Shown: positions 12,001-24,428, numbered from the stretch's first letter. The stretch is DNA of 64,000 nt from Talinum fruticosum (GCA_021018815.1 JAITYX010000167.1:124001-188000), one strand, 5' to 3'. The notes: generated by a model from the sequence alone, not told the origin. Numbers and translations are program-made.

Positions 12001-12510
12001 CAAAAGGATTGTTAGAGCTCAAGTTAGTACTATCTTCCCTTAAAACGAGAATCAATGATATCCACTCTAAAACAATCATCGATGAAACGAAGGGAATTTA
12101 GTAGTTTTAAACAAATTGAATTTATCTCTTTCATCACCTATACAAAAGGACATCCTCCTATTTTCACATCTATACAACACCCAACAATAGCCATAAAAGG
12201 CCTCCCGGGAATAATGGGGGTGCGGTGTTTTCCTCCATCGTAAGAATCAAAAGTCATTAGGAATAAAGAAACCCCCCTCCCCAACTTAATGTTCTCTAAT
12301 ATTCCAATGGAAAATTTGACCGAACGATTGACCAACTGGAGGGAAATGGTAGTGGGTTTCAACTTACCCATACCAAGCTTTTGGGACAAAGAGAGAGGCG
12401 TTAGGTCACACTTGAGCCCAAATCACACAAACCACGTCAATAGAAATCTTTTCTACCTCACAAGGGATAGTGAAACTACTGGAGTCTTTAAGCTTATGGG
12501 GAGCTTGTTT
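9070..12510 (-). pseudogene. Athila-like pol: protease, RT, RNase H, integrase, broken
   Basis: In order on the minus strand: protease, with KDSSSFTIPCEVEK then the catalytic DLGSS (about 12480-12400) and TPIIPGRPFMAIVG (12200). Reverse transcriptase follows, with KKGGMTVVKNENNE and MCIDYRKLN (11500-11370), DHFPLPFIDQMLERL, and the second catalytic motif VFMDDFSVYG (about 11100). RNase H shows the FEVMCDTSNFALGVVLG block (10680). Integrase shows [19 protein letters not shown] (9830-9770), LSDNGNRFA (9650) and [18 protein letters not shown] (9570). RT has lost three codons, including the first catalytic Asp: CYLAGFFQ stands where relatives have LDGYSGFFQ (near 11290). Frameshifts at about 9620, 9860-10080, 10400, 10800-10980, 11200 and 11650-12140 break the frame. 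It is inactive. Confidence 0.9.
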
Positions 12511-12589
12511 TTTAGTATAACACTACATCTGTTCGATCAAAGCAACGAGTCTCATGCTCTTCTAGCTTTCTTTTGTTGGACAAAATTCC

Positions 12590-14201
12590 TTTCAAGAACT
12601 TAGTATAAGAAGGTATTTGAGACAAGGCATCAGTGAAAGGAATATTAATGTGGAGCTTCTTAAGGACCTCTAAAAATTCCCAAATTGTTTATCATTTTTA
12701 GCTTTAGCTAATCTTTGTGGGAAAGGCAAGGGCGGAGTATAGATTCTTTGGGAAATTTTTGTTGGGTCATTATTAGGAGACTTATTTTCATTTTGCACAA
12801 CAACATTAACCAAGAGCTCTTTGAAGGGTGTAGACACCTCCTTATTCACAACATCATTCAAATCATTCACATCATTCTCATTTTGCACATTAATCACCAC
12901 ATGCTCACTCTTGTCACCCTTAGACCCCGCCAACTGTGTCCCACTCCATAAAGTTATGGCATTACATTGGTCATTAGGGTTAGGCACTAGTTGGTTAGGA
13001 AGCTTACCCAGAGGACTAGATGAAGAGCTAGCTTGGTTGGCAACCTGAGTTTTAAGCATTTTATTATGGGTGGCTAAAATTTCAACTTTTGTAGCCCACT
13101 ACTTAATAATCTCATCTTGCTTTTGCTAAGCCAAAAGCATGTTTTCCATCATCACCTCCAAGTTCAACTTTTAGGGAACTTGTGGTTGGGTAGTTCTTTG
13201 GAATCCAGGGGTGGGTGGTCTTTAGAATTGTTGTTGACCCATGGGATTGTTATTCCGGTAGGAAAAATTAGGGTGATACCTCAATCCCGGGTTCTAAACA
13301 TTGGAGAAATGGTTAAAGTTTGGCCTTGGGTTCGGGGTTCCAATTAAATTGGTTTGGTCGGTTGGTTCATTGCTAGCCATACCCACAGGAAAAAAAAAGT
13401 CTCATGCTCATAAGAACTACATGAAACACATGCAAGGGGATGGGCAACATTCACATTCAAACGATCCATTTTTTAGTAATAACATCAATTTTAGCAAAAA
13501 GGACAGAAACTACATCAATATCAAGCTTACCTCCTATTCTCTTGGAACGGGCCTTGGACCATTGAAAATTGTTCAGCGCCATTTGCTAAATCAAAGTGTG
13601 GAGCTCATCAACGGACTTGCTCATGATGTTCCCTCTAGGCATCATAAGTATGTTGGCTCTCAATTGATCATCAACCCCATTGTAGAAAGCTTGAATGGGG
13701 ACCCATGGCTCAAATCCATGTTGGGTGCATTGGCGAAGGAGATCCTTGAACCTTTCCAATCCATCATATAACGTCTCATCCGACTCTTGAGCGAAGTGGA
13801 AATTTGATTCCTCAAGCTTGTCAACATGCTTGGTGGGAAATATTTCAGGAAGAATGCACTTGCAAGTTGATCAAAAGTTCTTACGGAATTTTCCGGAAGA
13901 GAGTCTAGTCACTCATATGCCTTCCTCTCAAGTGAAAATGGAAACATTTGTAGCTTGATTGCATATCCGGTGAAGTCCAGTTTGCCTTGAAAGTATTACA
14001 AGCTTGGTGAAATATACGAAAATGTCGGATGAGGTCCTCATTGGGGAGGCCATGGAAAGGAGCGACTCTCACCAAGTTGATGAGAGAGTTCTTCAGCTCA
14101 AAATCATTCGCCACCACATTTGGAACATTGATGGTCACCGATAAATTAGTGACATTGGGTGTCACATATTGCTCGAAAGCTCTTCTTTCTTTACCAGCCA
14201 T
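12590..14201 (-). pseudogene. Athila-like gag, broken
   Basis: The start at 14201 (MAGKERRAFEQYVTP) leads into the gag core: LKNSLINLVRVAPFHGL then NEDLIRHFRIFHQACNTF. After frame changes come DETLYDGLERFKDLLRQC and FYNGVDDQLRANI (13790-13650). A Pro/Asn/Gln-rich stretch of the Athila type (NPGLR.. and QQQF-like, 13340-13150) and the C-terminal block CNAITLWSG then YTPPLPFPQRLAKAK (13059-12670) follow. The last piece (about 12660-12590) resembles the usual link into protease. Gag would form the virus-like particle around the element RNA. Stops and frameshifts make this copy defective. Confidence 0.85.
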
Positions 14202-14447
14202 CTCGGGCTTTTTCTTGGAGTTTGCTTCATGCTTCTTCCTAAGCTTCTCTAGCCTTTGCTTCTACCATCTAGAGTGGAAGGTTCGCTCGATTTTTGGATC
14301 AAACTTGAATAATTCCGCTTTTTTCATGCAAGGAGAGAAAACCTAACAAGAACAAAAACAAAACTACCAGCCCAATCAAAACAGAAAAAGAAAATAAAAC
14401 ACTTAATCAATTTAAGAGTATTCGTCTAATGCCTACTAGGGACAAAG

Positions 14448-14465
14448 TCCCCAGCAACGACTCTA
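14448..14465 (-). other. Primer-binding site, degenerate tRNA-Asp type
   Basis: On the minus strand, six bases after the 5' LTR, TAGAGTCGTTGCTGGGGA matches about 14 of 18 bases of the complement of a plant tRNA-Asp 3' end, the primer used by Athila elements. Confidence 0.7.
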
Positions 14466-14471
14466 AAAATT

Positions 14472-15761
14472 TGACAAGCCGTAAGCGCACGGGGTATAGT
14501 TGTACCAAATCAAGGTCGATCCCACAAGGACTTAACCTAACAACGCAATGAACTAGCCCTCCACTCAATTACTAAGCTAATCAATTTTTTAGTTGGTTGT
14601 TTCACTAGACTAATTCATGCAATCATACTTTCAATTGAATCAAGGATCGATAATCGAAGTAATTCTACTTGCTCTTTCAATACTTAATAGAATTGTTCTA
14701 ATTAACCTAACAAACAACTTTCACATGCATTTCAAGTTAATGAAAGTTAAAGATTTCAAATTATCAAAGTGATCCCCTAATTTACTAGTCTTTTCTCAAA
14801 TTTCATAAGTTAGGTAAAATAGTTAGTTGTTAGATTATTCCATTTCACCTTTCAGTACTTCATAGATTAATATCAAATTACAAGTATTTATGGCCTTAAA
14901 AATACTCATAAACATGAAAAACACAACCTTCTATTGATTTAAAACAAGAATTCAAGCAAAAACCATGAAAATCTAAATCAAACACCATTGTTTCGGATTA
15001 CAAATCCCTAGATAAAAGAAATCTACTCACACATGATTATTGAAAGTATAATACAAATTCTAAACATGATAATCACTCAAAAAACAAGAATGAAGAATTA
15101 GGTTGATGGTCTTCAAGAACTCCACTTAAATCTTTCAATTTCTAATGGAAATTCCTTCAAACTTGCTTCAATCTTCAAATTGAGTTTTTAGATTTGATAT
15201 GAATGAGATATGATGAAGGGATGGATGATGGATGATGGATGGATACATCAAAACAGATCGAGAATCCGAGCTTTAATAAGAAATTACGAGACAATCCAAG
15301 GGCGAAACCGTCAAAACCGAAGCATCACGACAGAATTTGCAGCCAACACGAGCTGTCGTGTTGATTGCTGCTGCACCAAATCTTGACAAAAATGGGGAAA
15401 ATGGGTCACGTCAATAGACACCGCCCACCCGTGCTGGATGCAAGAAATTTGGGCAAGCTAACCTCCAACACGAGCCGTGTCGGTAGACACGGGCTGCCCG
15501 TGTTGGTTACTTGGAAGTGAAGTTTTCGGGAAACAAGGGAAACGACAGTTCGACTGCCTTGCTAGACCGTGTTGGTCTTCTCAACGCTCAAAACACCAAT
15601 TAATCTCGGGAATACTTGGTATTAGTGATCAAATCTACACAAATCATCTTAAAACACCAAAACACAAACGTAAAACCAAAACCGGAGCATAAAGACACTC
15701 CATTTAACTGAATTTCCCAAAGAAAAGCATCAAAATCCCTAATAAAATAATGCAATTATCA
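14472..15761 (-). repeat. Athila-like 5' LTR
   Basis: A 1290-bp direct copy of 2377-3786. On the element strand it starts TGATAATTGCA and ends GGCTTGTCA. It lacks about 104 bp that the other LTR has between two CTAATTC repeats. Its CACGG/CCGTG palindrome cluster is at about 15340-15510. Confidence 0.9.
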
Positions 15762-15766
15762 CTATA
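15762..15766. repeat. Target-site duplication (CTATA), right copy
   Basis: Follows the LTR end TTATCA and matches 2372-2376. Confidence 0.9.
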
Positions 15767-17880
15767 ACCGAGCGAGTCCATTGCGGGGAAGATCTTCATC
15801 CACTCCTCATTAATTAGAGCTTTGTCCAGTTTAGAACAGATTCTATCATTTTGATTTTGTTTTTTGTCCAAGTGTAGTAGTGCCCCATATGCCTCATCTC
15901 TTGTAAATGACAATCGCTTAAACTAAAATTCCATCATATCTTGATACTTGACTTCATAACACACAGTTGAAGTCCCCTGCAACTAACCATGCTTGAAGGA
16001 GGTGTAATGCTTACCAATGTCTTCCAAAGTAGTTGCATCTCTGTATCATCATTTGAGGCATAAATGACTAATATATAGAATACCTTACGGGAAGCTATGT
16101 GAGTAACCAAGCAATGTATGAATTGTGTTTGTCGTAGCAAAATTTCCACATTAAAGAAACCAGGGTTTCATATCCCCCAAATTCTACTCCATACCTCATT
16201 TGAAGCATTTGTAGCAAACTCCCAATTCCTGCAAATTGTTTCAACGAATCTTCTCCACTAAAGTCTTCCTAATCTTGGTTTCGAGCAATCCAATAAACTG
16301 CATATTTTTATTCCTTAAGAAGAGAGCAATGTCTTCTTGCTTTGAGGGGTTATTAATACCCATCACATTCCAAAATGAAATATTATCCATGAAGGATATC
16401 CGGGGTGATCCTATGGTTATGCCCTCCAATAGAAATAACTCCTTCTTATCCAATATTAAGTCGTGGATCCGGAGCCTCAAATGGGTTATTTTGAGCTATG
16501 AAGTCTTGCCTTTCCTGTAGTATTATTGGGTCAATAATGGTTGTAACTATGTGCTCTTCTTGTATATCAAGAGCTTCGATCATAGCAAGGTTGGTTTTTT
16601 AGGTCTCTAGACTCTCTTTATCCTGTTTTTGCAATTTTCAACCACATGCCCGTACATGCCACACTTTGTACACTTTTCAGGGTACTATTCATATTCAATC
16701 CCGTGGCTCACTAATTCATCATTTTCATCTACAAAAACAACTTCATCAACTAGCTTTTTGGTAATATCTACCTCAATTAGCACTCTTCTAAAGCTTTGTA
16801 TGCCCTTTTTAGAGGTGAGTTTATCAATTACCATTGGCTTCCCTATCAAACTTGCTATTTTGCTTAATCCATCCATGCCCCAAAATTTGGAGTGAAGTTT
16901 ATTCAGTCGAACCCAAATAGGGACAGTAGAGGCCTGAATGTCCATGTCCTCTCCGAACGACCGGGCTTTAACTATCATCGATTTTTTTGTCAAAGTAGTA
17001 GATATTTTCATAGATGAGTTTATCAGCTGCCATCGGCTTCCCTATCAAACTTGCTATTTTGCTCAATCCATCCATGCCCCGGAATTTGGGGTGAAGCTTA
17101 TGCGATCGAACCTAAATGAAGACAGTAGAGGCCTGAATGTCCATGTCTACTCTCAACGATCGGGCTTTAACTATCGTCGGTTTTTTTGTCAAAGTAGTAG
17201 ATATTTTGACTTATAATTTGATCCCTATCTAGTTATGGCATGAAATCGCACAATGTAGACACCATTCTCCTTCCTTAATACTTTGTTGATTTTCCCCCTT
17301 CCCTAGATTCTCCTTAAGAACCCCTCCATTACTTGTTAGGGGTGGGTTTTTGCCCCAAAATTCAACATGTGAGCGAGGACTCCCAGTATGTCACTTCCAA
17401 TTCAATATCGAGTACTTAATCTTTTGAATCTGCCTCCCATTTTGTTTGATGGATGGAATAAAATCCAACTTCATGCCTACATTAAGGATTCTTGAGGTGT
17501 CAAGGGTTGTTCCAAGACTCCTTACCCTTCCATCAATCCCACTCATATTCGGGCGATCAGCCCATGAGAGACTGTGGGTCGATTTATCACTAACCATACC
17601 TAAAATTCAACGCTAAATTCCAAACTTATAACTGCCCCATTGTTTGCAAATTGTCACCATTTGAAGTTGAGTCGAACCTCCGGCGTAATTGCGGGGATAC
17701 TACCGGAGTTAAAGTAGGTGTAGTGATATTGATAGATTGAGTTTTGAGCCTATGGTTTGAAGGTTTTTTCCCTCGCCATTAAGGATAAGAGCTTCTCTCT
17801 CGAAGCTATCGCTTAATACTACTACCACTACTTATATTGTTGATGGAAAAATAATAGTCATTATATATCTTTTTGATAGG
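15767..17880 (-). pseudogene. LINE (L1-type) 5' segment: ORF1 and endonuclease
   Basis: Minus strand, from the 5' end. A possible ORF1 start is at 17779 (MAREKTF), then an ORF1 N-terminal piece with SWADR (17597-17391). Next is the DUF4283-type nucleic-acid-binding domain with VPIWVRLNKLHSKFWGMDGL and IASLIGKPMVIDKLTS (17011-16685). Then the apurinic-type endonuclease: FWNVMGINNPSKQEDIALF with catalytic Glu in LLETKI (16370-16270), the ASNDDTEMQLLWKTL region (16149-15934) and KLDKALINEEWMKIFPAMDS (15850-15770). The frame is cut by the Athila insertion just before the SDH motif, which appears at 2360. One further base shift is needed to join the frames across the site, so the LINE was already decayed or decayed later. 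Its 5' limit is not defined. Confidence 0.85.
16812..17211. repeat. Tandem duplication of a 200-bp piece of LINE ORF1
   Basis: 16812-17011 and 17012-17211 are direct copies about 90 percent alike. Both contain CCTATCAAACTTGCTATTTT and AGTAGAGGCCTGAATGTCC at 200-bp spacing. The repeat encodes the central DUF4283 segment and adds to the breakage of ORF1. Confidence 0.85.
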
Positions 17881-17903
17881 TTAACTTATATATATATATA
17901 TAT

Positions 17904-18227
17904 AGGGAAGGGTTTAAGTAAGAACCCCCTATAGGTAAGCACCAAACCATAGGTAAGAACTTCTAATCTTGACCCTTTAATCTTAATCCTACGGTCTACA
18001 TTAACCAGCCATTATTAATAATTAAAAACAAAGGAAAAATATCAAAAAAACGCTCGGGGGTCGGTTTCAATTTCATCGACATTTCTCATAGTTCCAGTGC
18101 ACTCTCTCTCTACCTCTCGCATCCCCTCCCTCTCTCTCTCTCTCTCTACCTCTCGCCGCCAGCAGCAACTCCTCCATCGCCGACACTGGCACCCGCCTCC
18201 GCTCGCCGCCGGTAACGGTCGTCCACA
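17904..18227 (+). repeat. Left terminal inverted repeat of the FAR1-type MULE
   Basis: Inverted copy of 20990-21303, including a CT-rich part and the CCTCCGCTCGCCGCCGGTAA block near its inner end. Confidence 0.85.
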
Positions 18228-18377
18228 AGTTTAGGAAAATCTCCTTGTAGGTTATCAAAGATTACAAACAACATAACTATTTTTTACCGTAAGTTAGGAA
18301 AATCTCCTTGTAGGACAATTACGACTATCATGGTGAGCGTGTTGTCCACAAGTTTTATAAAGTCTCAACGATTTCGC

Positions 18378-20490
18378 TTATTGCTCCATTGCCTTCTCTT
18401 TTCCACCTTTAATCTGTTTACCGCTTCCTTTAGTGTTACATTGTTTAGGTGGAAGAATGTCAATTTTCTCGGGAGCACTTGATCCAATAAACGATTCCAA
18501 CTCACTTATTTTGCTTGCACTTGTATCACCACCCAACTCCTTCACTTCCTTCATAATATTTTGAATTCCATTGCCAACAATTGCGAGCTTTTCAAGGTCT
18601 CTACCGGCAACTTGCATGCAATCAAAGAAATCTAACCAATTTCTTGAAATTTTCCTATCTTCACGGTCCATTTGAGAGCGTCCCTCTAAAAGGATGTCGT
18701 CCACATGAAAATTTGGTTTACTTGCCGTCATTTTAGTCCATCGGTTCAAAATATAATAGGAAGGCAATTCACGCAAGGTCTTTCCCTTCAAAACACATAA
18801 AATGTGGCAACAAGGAATACCTTCGCATTCAAACATCTTACATTAGCAATATGCCACATGAGAGGAGGGGTCATATATAACTTGCCTTTTCAAAGCCTTG
18901 TTTCGACTATTATCCGCTATAATAAGTATTTGCCCCTCATCCATTACTTGCTTATCCTCAATCTCACAATCCATAAACGCAATCCAAAACCGAGCTTGAA
19001 ACTTGTAAAAATTAGGATAAGTAAAGATTTCACCTGCATGCTTCTCCAAATCTTTGTTGGTCTTCAATATAGGCACTGAAGTGGAAGTATTATTATCCGC
19101 CTGTAGCTCGCCCATGTCTTTGCGGTTCCAATGCACTCTCAAATCGCATCCGAACTCAACCAAACTAAAGTGTGGATTGGTAAAATTACTAAAAAATCGA
19201 TACTCACTTTCAAATCTTGATGTTGTCCTCAACACTTCTCCTAAAAATAAATCCCTAAAATATGCGAGATATCCACCATTCTCGAATATCATACAAATGA
19301 GACAACTATGTATTATTTTGCAATCCAAAATCTTGAATAACAATTTGCCACCTTTCTTCAAATTCTATTGGATTCTCTGAATTGTACACACATGAGTTAA
19401 ATCGAGCAAGAAAATCATTGTTACTATTCAAAGAAAATCCCACCTTCTCGAACAATTTTCTCATTATATGCCAAATGCAAAATCTATGAGTAGTTGACGG
19501 AAATTTTGCTTCAATTGCCACTTTCATTGCAGGATCTTGATCGGTAATAATACAAACAGGCATGTGACCCCCATTGCATCCAAAAACTTATCAAATAACC
19601 ACATAAATGATTCTGCTTTTTCATCCCCCAAGAATGTAGCCCCAAACGTAACACATAGCCTATGGTTATCTAACCCCGTGAATGGGGCAAATATCATTTT
19701 GTATCGATTAGTGTCATATGTTGTATCAAAAGAGACAACATCACCATATAGCGAATAATTCGGTCTCGCAATAGTATCCGCCCAAAACACATGTTTGAGT
19801 GTACCATCAACTTCTAACTCATAGGCAAAATAAAAGGATGGATGAATGTCTTGCTTCCTCTTAAAATTCTCAATAAACATTTGGGCATCGGAATCCTTGA
19901 TAAATGCTTTTAAATCTCTCCGAAAGTTTTTCAAATCTTGTTTACTACATCCAACATTTTCAAAACCGCCTCCATGCTCCTTAGTGATGCGGTGAGCTTT
20001 AGAAGCACCGATATTAGCACAAGTAAGTGACTTGAATAAAGTCCTATGCACACTATTTACGCCTCTATTAGAATTTAACATGTGATGTTTCCTTGGAGTG
20101 GCAAGTAAATGTGTATGGCCTTCATGAAACTTATAAAGCACATATGCTCCATTTTTTGTTCTTCTATAACCAATCATTGCATTACATCCTTCCCTAGTCA
20201 ACTTCATTCTTCGATTGGGATTTGGATTAGTAGAAGCTCTTCTAAAACCTTATTTAGAACACACAAAATACTTATACTTTTCAACACTTTCCTTATCCTT
20301 CTTAGATGACGATTTCCGAATACTAAAACCAACATGATGAGCATAAGATTTATAGAATTTCTCACATTCTTCCAAGTTGGCAAACTCCAATCCTTCCTTT
20401 GGTTTCAACTCGTCCTCGCATAAGGGTATCCACTCTTTGATTACGGGTGTAGGACCTTTCCATTTTTCAGGCGTGCAATGTTGTTCACCC
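18378..20490 (-). pseudogene. FAR1/FHY3-related MULE transposase, broken
   Basis: Minus strand. The FAR1 zinc-binding domain (about 20460-20100) shows LEECEKFYKSYAHHVGFSIR and, after an in-frame stop, GAYVLYKFHEGHTH. The MULE transposase domain follows: GDVVSFDTTYDTNRYKMIFA with the first catalytic Asp (about 19730), FGATFLGDEKAESFMWLF, IITDQDPAMK with the second Asp (about 19545), HRFCIWHIMRKL, and a Glu-containing region FEERWQIVIQDFGLQNN. A C-terminal SWIM zinc finger (C, C, then IPCCHILC) is at 18845-18790. Lesions: stop near 20247, a base lost in a G run near 19570, TGG to TAG near 19308, a frameshift near 19262, and a stop inside SWIM near 18843. The protein would cut at the terminal repeats; related host proteins FHY3/FAR1 are transcription factors derived from such transposases. 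Confidence 0.88.
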
Positions 20491-20989
20491 TCTTTCGAGT
20501 TGCTTCCATATCATTTACAAAAGTAATGAATTAAAAATTAACACTATAAATTCAGCATTGTTTCCATATCATCTACAAAATTCTCTAATCTATTGTTATA
20601 GCAAGAGAGCAAAATTAACTTATACTCTAAATTTTTTCAAATAGAGGACATCTTATCCGAAAGCAACATCGCTCAATATAATCACTATGACAAACTAATA
20701 CTGTGAAAGCAAGATAGAAGATTAACATATACTCTAAATTAACCTCAATATGACAAACTAATACTGTGAAAGCTTCCATATCATCTTACTTTCGGTTTCG
20801 GCATTGACGAAGTCGGCAAGCTCTTTTCCAGCGAAACAGTGAGACCCGGTGTCGGTCTTTGCAATTTTCGAGCAATGTAGCCATGATGACAAGTCCGAGT
20901 GGCCGCAATTTTCAGGCAATGGAACCTACGTTAGCTCTGTGACCGGGCCGAAATCTCGCTTGAGTTGCGGCGACAGGTTGGCCGGCGAG

Positions 20990-21299
20990 TGGACGACTGT
21001 TACCGGCGGCGAGCGGAGGCGGAGTGCCGGTGCCGGCGATGGAGAAGTTGCTTGCCGGCGACGAGAGGTAGAGAGAGAGAGGAGGGGATGCGAGAGGTAG
21101 AGAGAGTGCACTCGGAACTATGAGAAATGTCGATGAAATTGAAACCGACCCCCTGAATGTTTTTTTGATATTTTTCCTTTTTTTAATTATTAATAATGGT
21201 TGGTTAATGTAGACCGTTGGATTAAGATTAAAGGGTCAAGATTAGAAGTTCTTACCAATGGTTTGGTGCTTACCTATAGGGGTTCTTACTTGAACCATT

Positions 21300-21303
<4 letters not shown>
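20990..21303 (-). repeat. Right terminal inverted repeat of the FAR1-type MULE
   Basis: Inverted counterpart of 17904-18227. Its outer end ATTCCCTATA runs into the TA repeat. Confidence 0.85.
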
Positions 21304-21334
<31 letters not shown>

Positions 21335-23518
21335 GGGATTCAAATCTTAATTTTCTTTGTTTATATTATATTTGTTATAATCTCAATTTGACCGATTTTA
21401 TTTTGTCTATTTCTCATTCCATTAAAATATCATTCTATTTTGTTTTCATTTTTATGATGAAATTTTGTTTTAGTTATTAAGATTAAGACACTGAATATAA
21501 TGGGTCTTAATTTTGAATTTTTGTCCAACATTATTTTGTACTACTTTCATAATTTATTTGAACAAAAAAATATATAGTTATTTTTCTAAACTTTGTGTAC
21601 TAGCATTTTATACTTTCTCTTATTTAAATTTGTGTTGGTTTTTATTATATTTTAATTTTTTTAATGTTATTTTTTGGATATTATTATTACTTTAATTTTA
21701 GAAGATGAATGGACAATTTTAAAGAGTTCCATGTTTGGTCAATGCTTAGTGAAGAGCGATCTTGTAGAAATCCAAAATTTCGTAGATGAGAAAATTTTGA
21801 TTTCATTATTTACTGTATTCAATACTACTCTAATTAACTTTTATTTGCTTTAGATAAAAATTAATGGCTAAAATTTATGAGTTTAGTATTCCATTTACAC
21901 TAGATGAGCAGCTTGATTTAGAAATAATATCCATAGATATTATTCATGTGAATAGCATCCATGTGGGTAATACCCATACGAGTAAAACGCACTATGAATA
22001 TTAAAAGATGTGAGTGAATTTGGGTTTGATAATCTCCTTTTTATATCAGCGGTGGATATGGATATTCTTCACCCATACCCTCCCAATATTCACCCTTAAG
22101 CCCCATGCTCATTTATAGTCCACTAAATTCTCCTGAGCTAGGACTCAATAAATTTGTGCATTTATTGAAAAAGGGGGAAAAAGAACCAAGTGGCATTTTG
22201 TGGAGGGAGTAATCAAAATTTACGAACATCTTATATACACTTGAGAGTATCCATGTTCCTCGTTATATGTCAACAAATAGTTAGATAAACGGAAAAATAG
22301 GAGATTGTTATGAACCTAATCTCATTCTCCTAAGAGTATATACTCCCATGAGCAATTAAGAATTTGCAAAAATTTATGCTTCACCCCTTCAACTTTGCAA
22401 ATTCTTAAATATTCTTAGGAGCATATACTCTTAGGAAAGATAAAAAATATTAGACCCACAAAATTCTCTTCTATTTTTTCATTCATTCAATCATATGTTG
22501 ATATTTGGTGAGCAACCTATACTTTCATGAACATGTAAGACGTTATGCTACACTCTAACACGGAGTATTGCGTATATTGGATTTTTGATGATGTAATCTA
22601 AAAAGGGAGAATGATGGGAATAATTGGGAGAGAAAGAGTTGCCTCAAATTCAATCACCTCCGCAAATCACTCACACTCCCGTTGCCATTACTCATTATCA
22701 CTTATCATCATCATCCACTCTCCTTTTTTTTTTTTTCTCGGTGTTGGTGCCAATTAGCTCTAACGCAATTGTCATTTTGTCCACGGGATTATTAGGATTT
22801 TAATCCTATTTTTCCGTTAAAAAATTTTTAAAAAATTATTGTAATAGCGCAAAACTTTTATTTAAATTTTTAAAATTATTTTAATTAAATTTTAGAACTA
22901 ACTCTAAAATTTTCGTGTAAAATGAACAAATAAATATCCATTCACTACATGTAAAAATGAGTTTATTGTTGAATATAAAAGATACTCTGATTAATTTCCT
23001 CTATTAACATTTGGTATATATAACCAAATATAATGTCAAGTAAGGGAGCTGTCAAGTAAACCCTTTTGGGGTACCCTACTGAAAAGATACGCAAGATCAT
23101 AGTTTGATTCTCGCTAAATTATGTACTTATATTATAATTTATAAAGCTACCAAATAGTTGCATTGACATTGTGGCTTTGAGGAATTTATGGTTTTATTTT
23201 ACTTTTCTAATTTTTTCTTTTTTGTAGTCGTACCATGAACTGATTGGGTCAGCAGGTACATGTCGTAACTAACATTAACAACCACCCCTTTTTTCCATCC
23301 CAAAAAAAAAAACAAATGATCCCCTTTAAAATTGAAATCAAACCATTACCTCAAATCCAAATTAAAAAGGGTTGCCTCAAATCTATATTAAAAATGTCAT
23401 TCACAACTTAAAGAAATACTTTTTATAAATTAAATTACGGAGAGATTATTTTTATTTGACTTGACATTAAAACCTTATTCTTTTTAACTTTTTTTTCCAA
23501 GTTCGATTCAACTAGTTC

Positions 23519-23760
23519 AATTAATTTAGTTAAACAGAAATAACCTAAAACTTCAATATAAATAAGACCTTGTTTAATTTAGTTGTAAGGAATTATAAAG
23601 CTGTAACTTGTAAGTTGTAAGTAGTTGCTAAAATCAATTAATTTAGTTTAACATAAATAAGCTAAAACTTCAATATAAATAAGACCTTGTATAATATAGT
23701 CGTAAGGAGTTATAAGACTATAACATGTAAATTATAAGGAGTTGAAAGTAATTGTAAAAT
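23519..23760. repeat. Tandem duplication, unit about 120 bp
   Basis: 23519-23634 and 23635-23760 share CAATTAATTTAGTT, CTTCAATATAAATAAGACC and the following GTAAGGA-TTATAA block. Confidence 0.8.
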
Positions 23761-24428
23761 AATTGTAAAATTAGTTATAAAGAGATGTAGGCAGCTATAA
23801 GAAGTCTGTCGGCATCTCTAAGATTGTACGCTAAAGATAAATAGAACATGGTCTAAGTCAAGTTCAACAAAGATAAATTTGATTTAATCAATTTAGTTCA
23901 CGTTTAATACGTTCAATGCACATAAATTCAGCAAAAAAAAAATTGAAAAAAACAGGGCCTAATTACTTTTGCCACAACAATGATGATCAATGCAGTTACT
24001 AATATATAATCCACACTGAAAAATAAAATGTTTGACAATGATAACTTGTTCAACAGCCAAGATCATTGTTACCTTAAAGCAATATCCACCATCCATAGAA
24101 GGGGAAAAGAAAGCATGGTCATTAATATTATACATTTCACATTCATGATGGCGAGACATAAAATGGGACACTTGTGGCTAGGAATTTGGGAGGGCCATAA
24201 ATGGGATAATGTGTTCTAACTTGTATGGACAAGTAGTGAAAATAGGATATGATCTTCATACTTTTATGTCACACCACATGCACACATTACATTATGAATT
24301 ACAAGTTAATAATCCAATGAACAAATCTCCTTTTCCTCTTTTTAAGGGTACAAATTTCGAATTCAACCACAACATATAATAATTCATTAGAAGTAAATAA
24401 TCAACATGTCGAAGCAGTGAGTGGTCCG

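Larger units (their letters stand above)
2377..15761 (-). mobile_element. Complete Athila-like Ty3/gypsy LTR retrotransposon inserted in the LINE
   Basis: Two direct LTRs (2377-3786 and 14472-15761) bound a 10.7-kb interior, with CTATA duplicated outside. The element reads on the minus strand: 5' LTR, primer-binding site, gag, protease, reverse transcriptase, RNase H, integrase, an Athila-type extra ORF in the env position, a long non-coding spacer, 3' LTR. Long LTRs, an Asp-tRNA-like primer site, the extra ORF and the pol motif KKGGMTVVKNE all point to the Athila group of non-chromodomain gypsy elements. Every coding part has stops or frameshifts, so it cannot move by itself. The spacer (3787-7158) carries no gene of its own and hosts the nested Mutator-like element at 4453-5717. 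The LTRs differ at many sites, so the insertion is not recent. Confidence 0.92.
17904..21303 (-). mobile_element. FAR1-type Mutator-like element (MULE) with long terminal inverted repeats
   Basis: The ends are inverted copies: GGGTTTAAGTAAGAACCCCC... on the left against TGGTTCAAGTAAGAACCCC... on the reverse of the right end. Similarity continues about 320 bp on each side. The element lies inside TA dinucleotide runs (17885-17904 and 21304-21332), so a target duplication cannot be separated from the repeat. The interior encodes one FAR1-related transposase on the minus strand (18378-20490). The last 500 bp before the right repeat (20490-20990) show no coding sequence. Confidence 0.85.

Noticed and set aside
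23060..23130. Possible SINE or tRNA-like element
   Set aside because: GTTTGATTCTCGC is a poor B box and no A box at the right distance is convincing.
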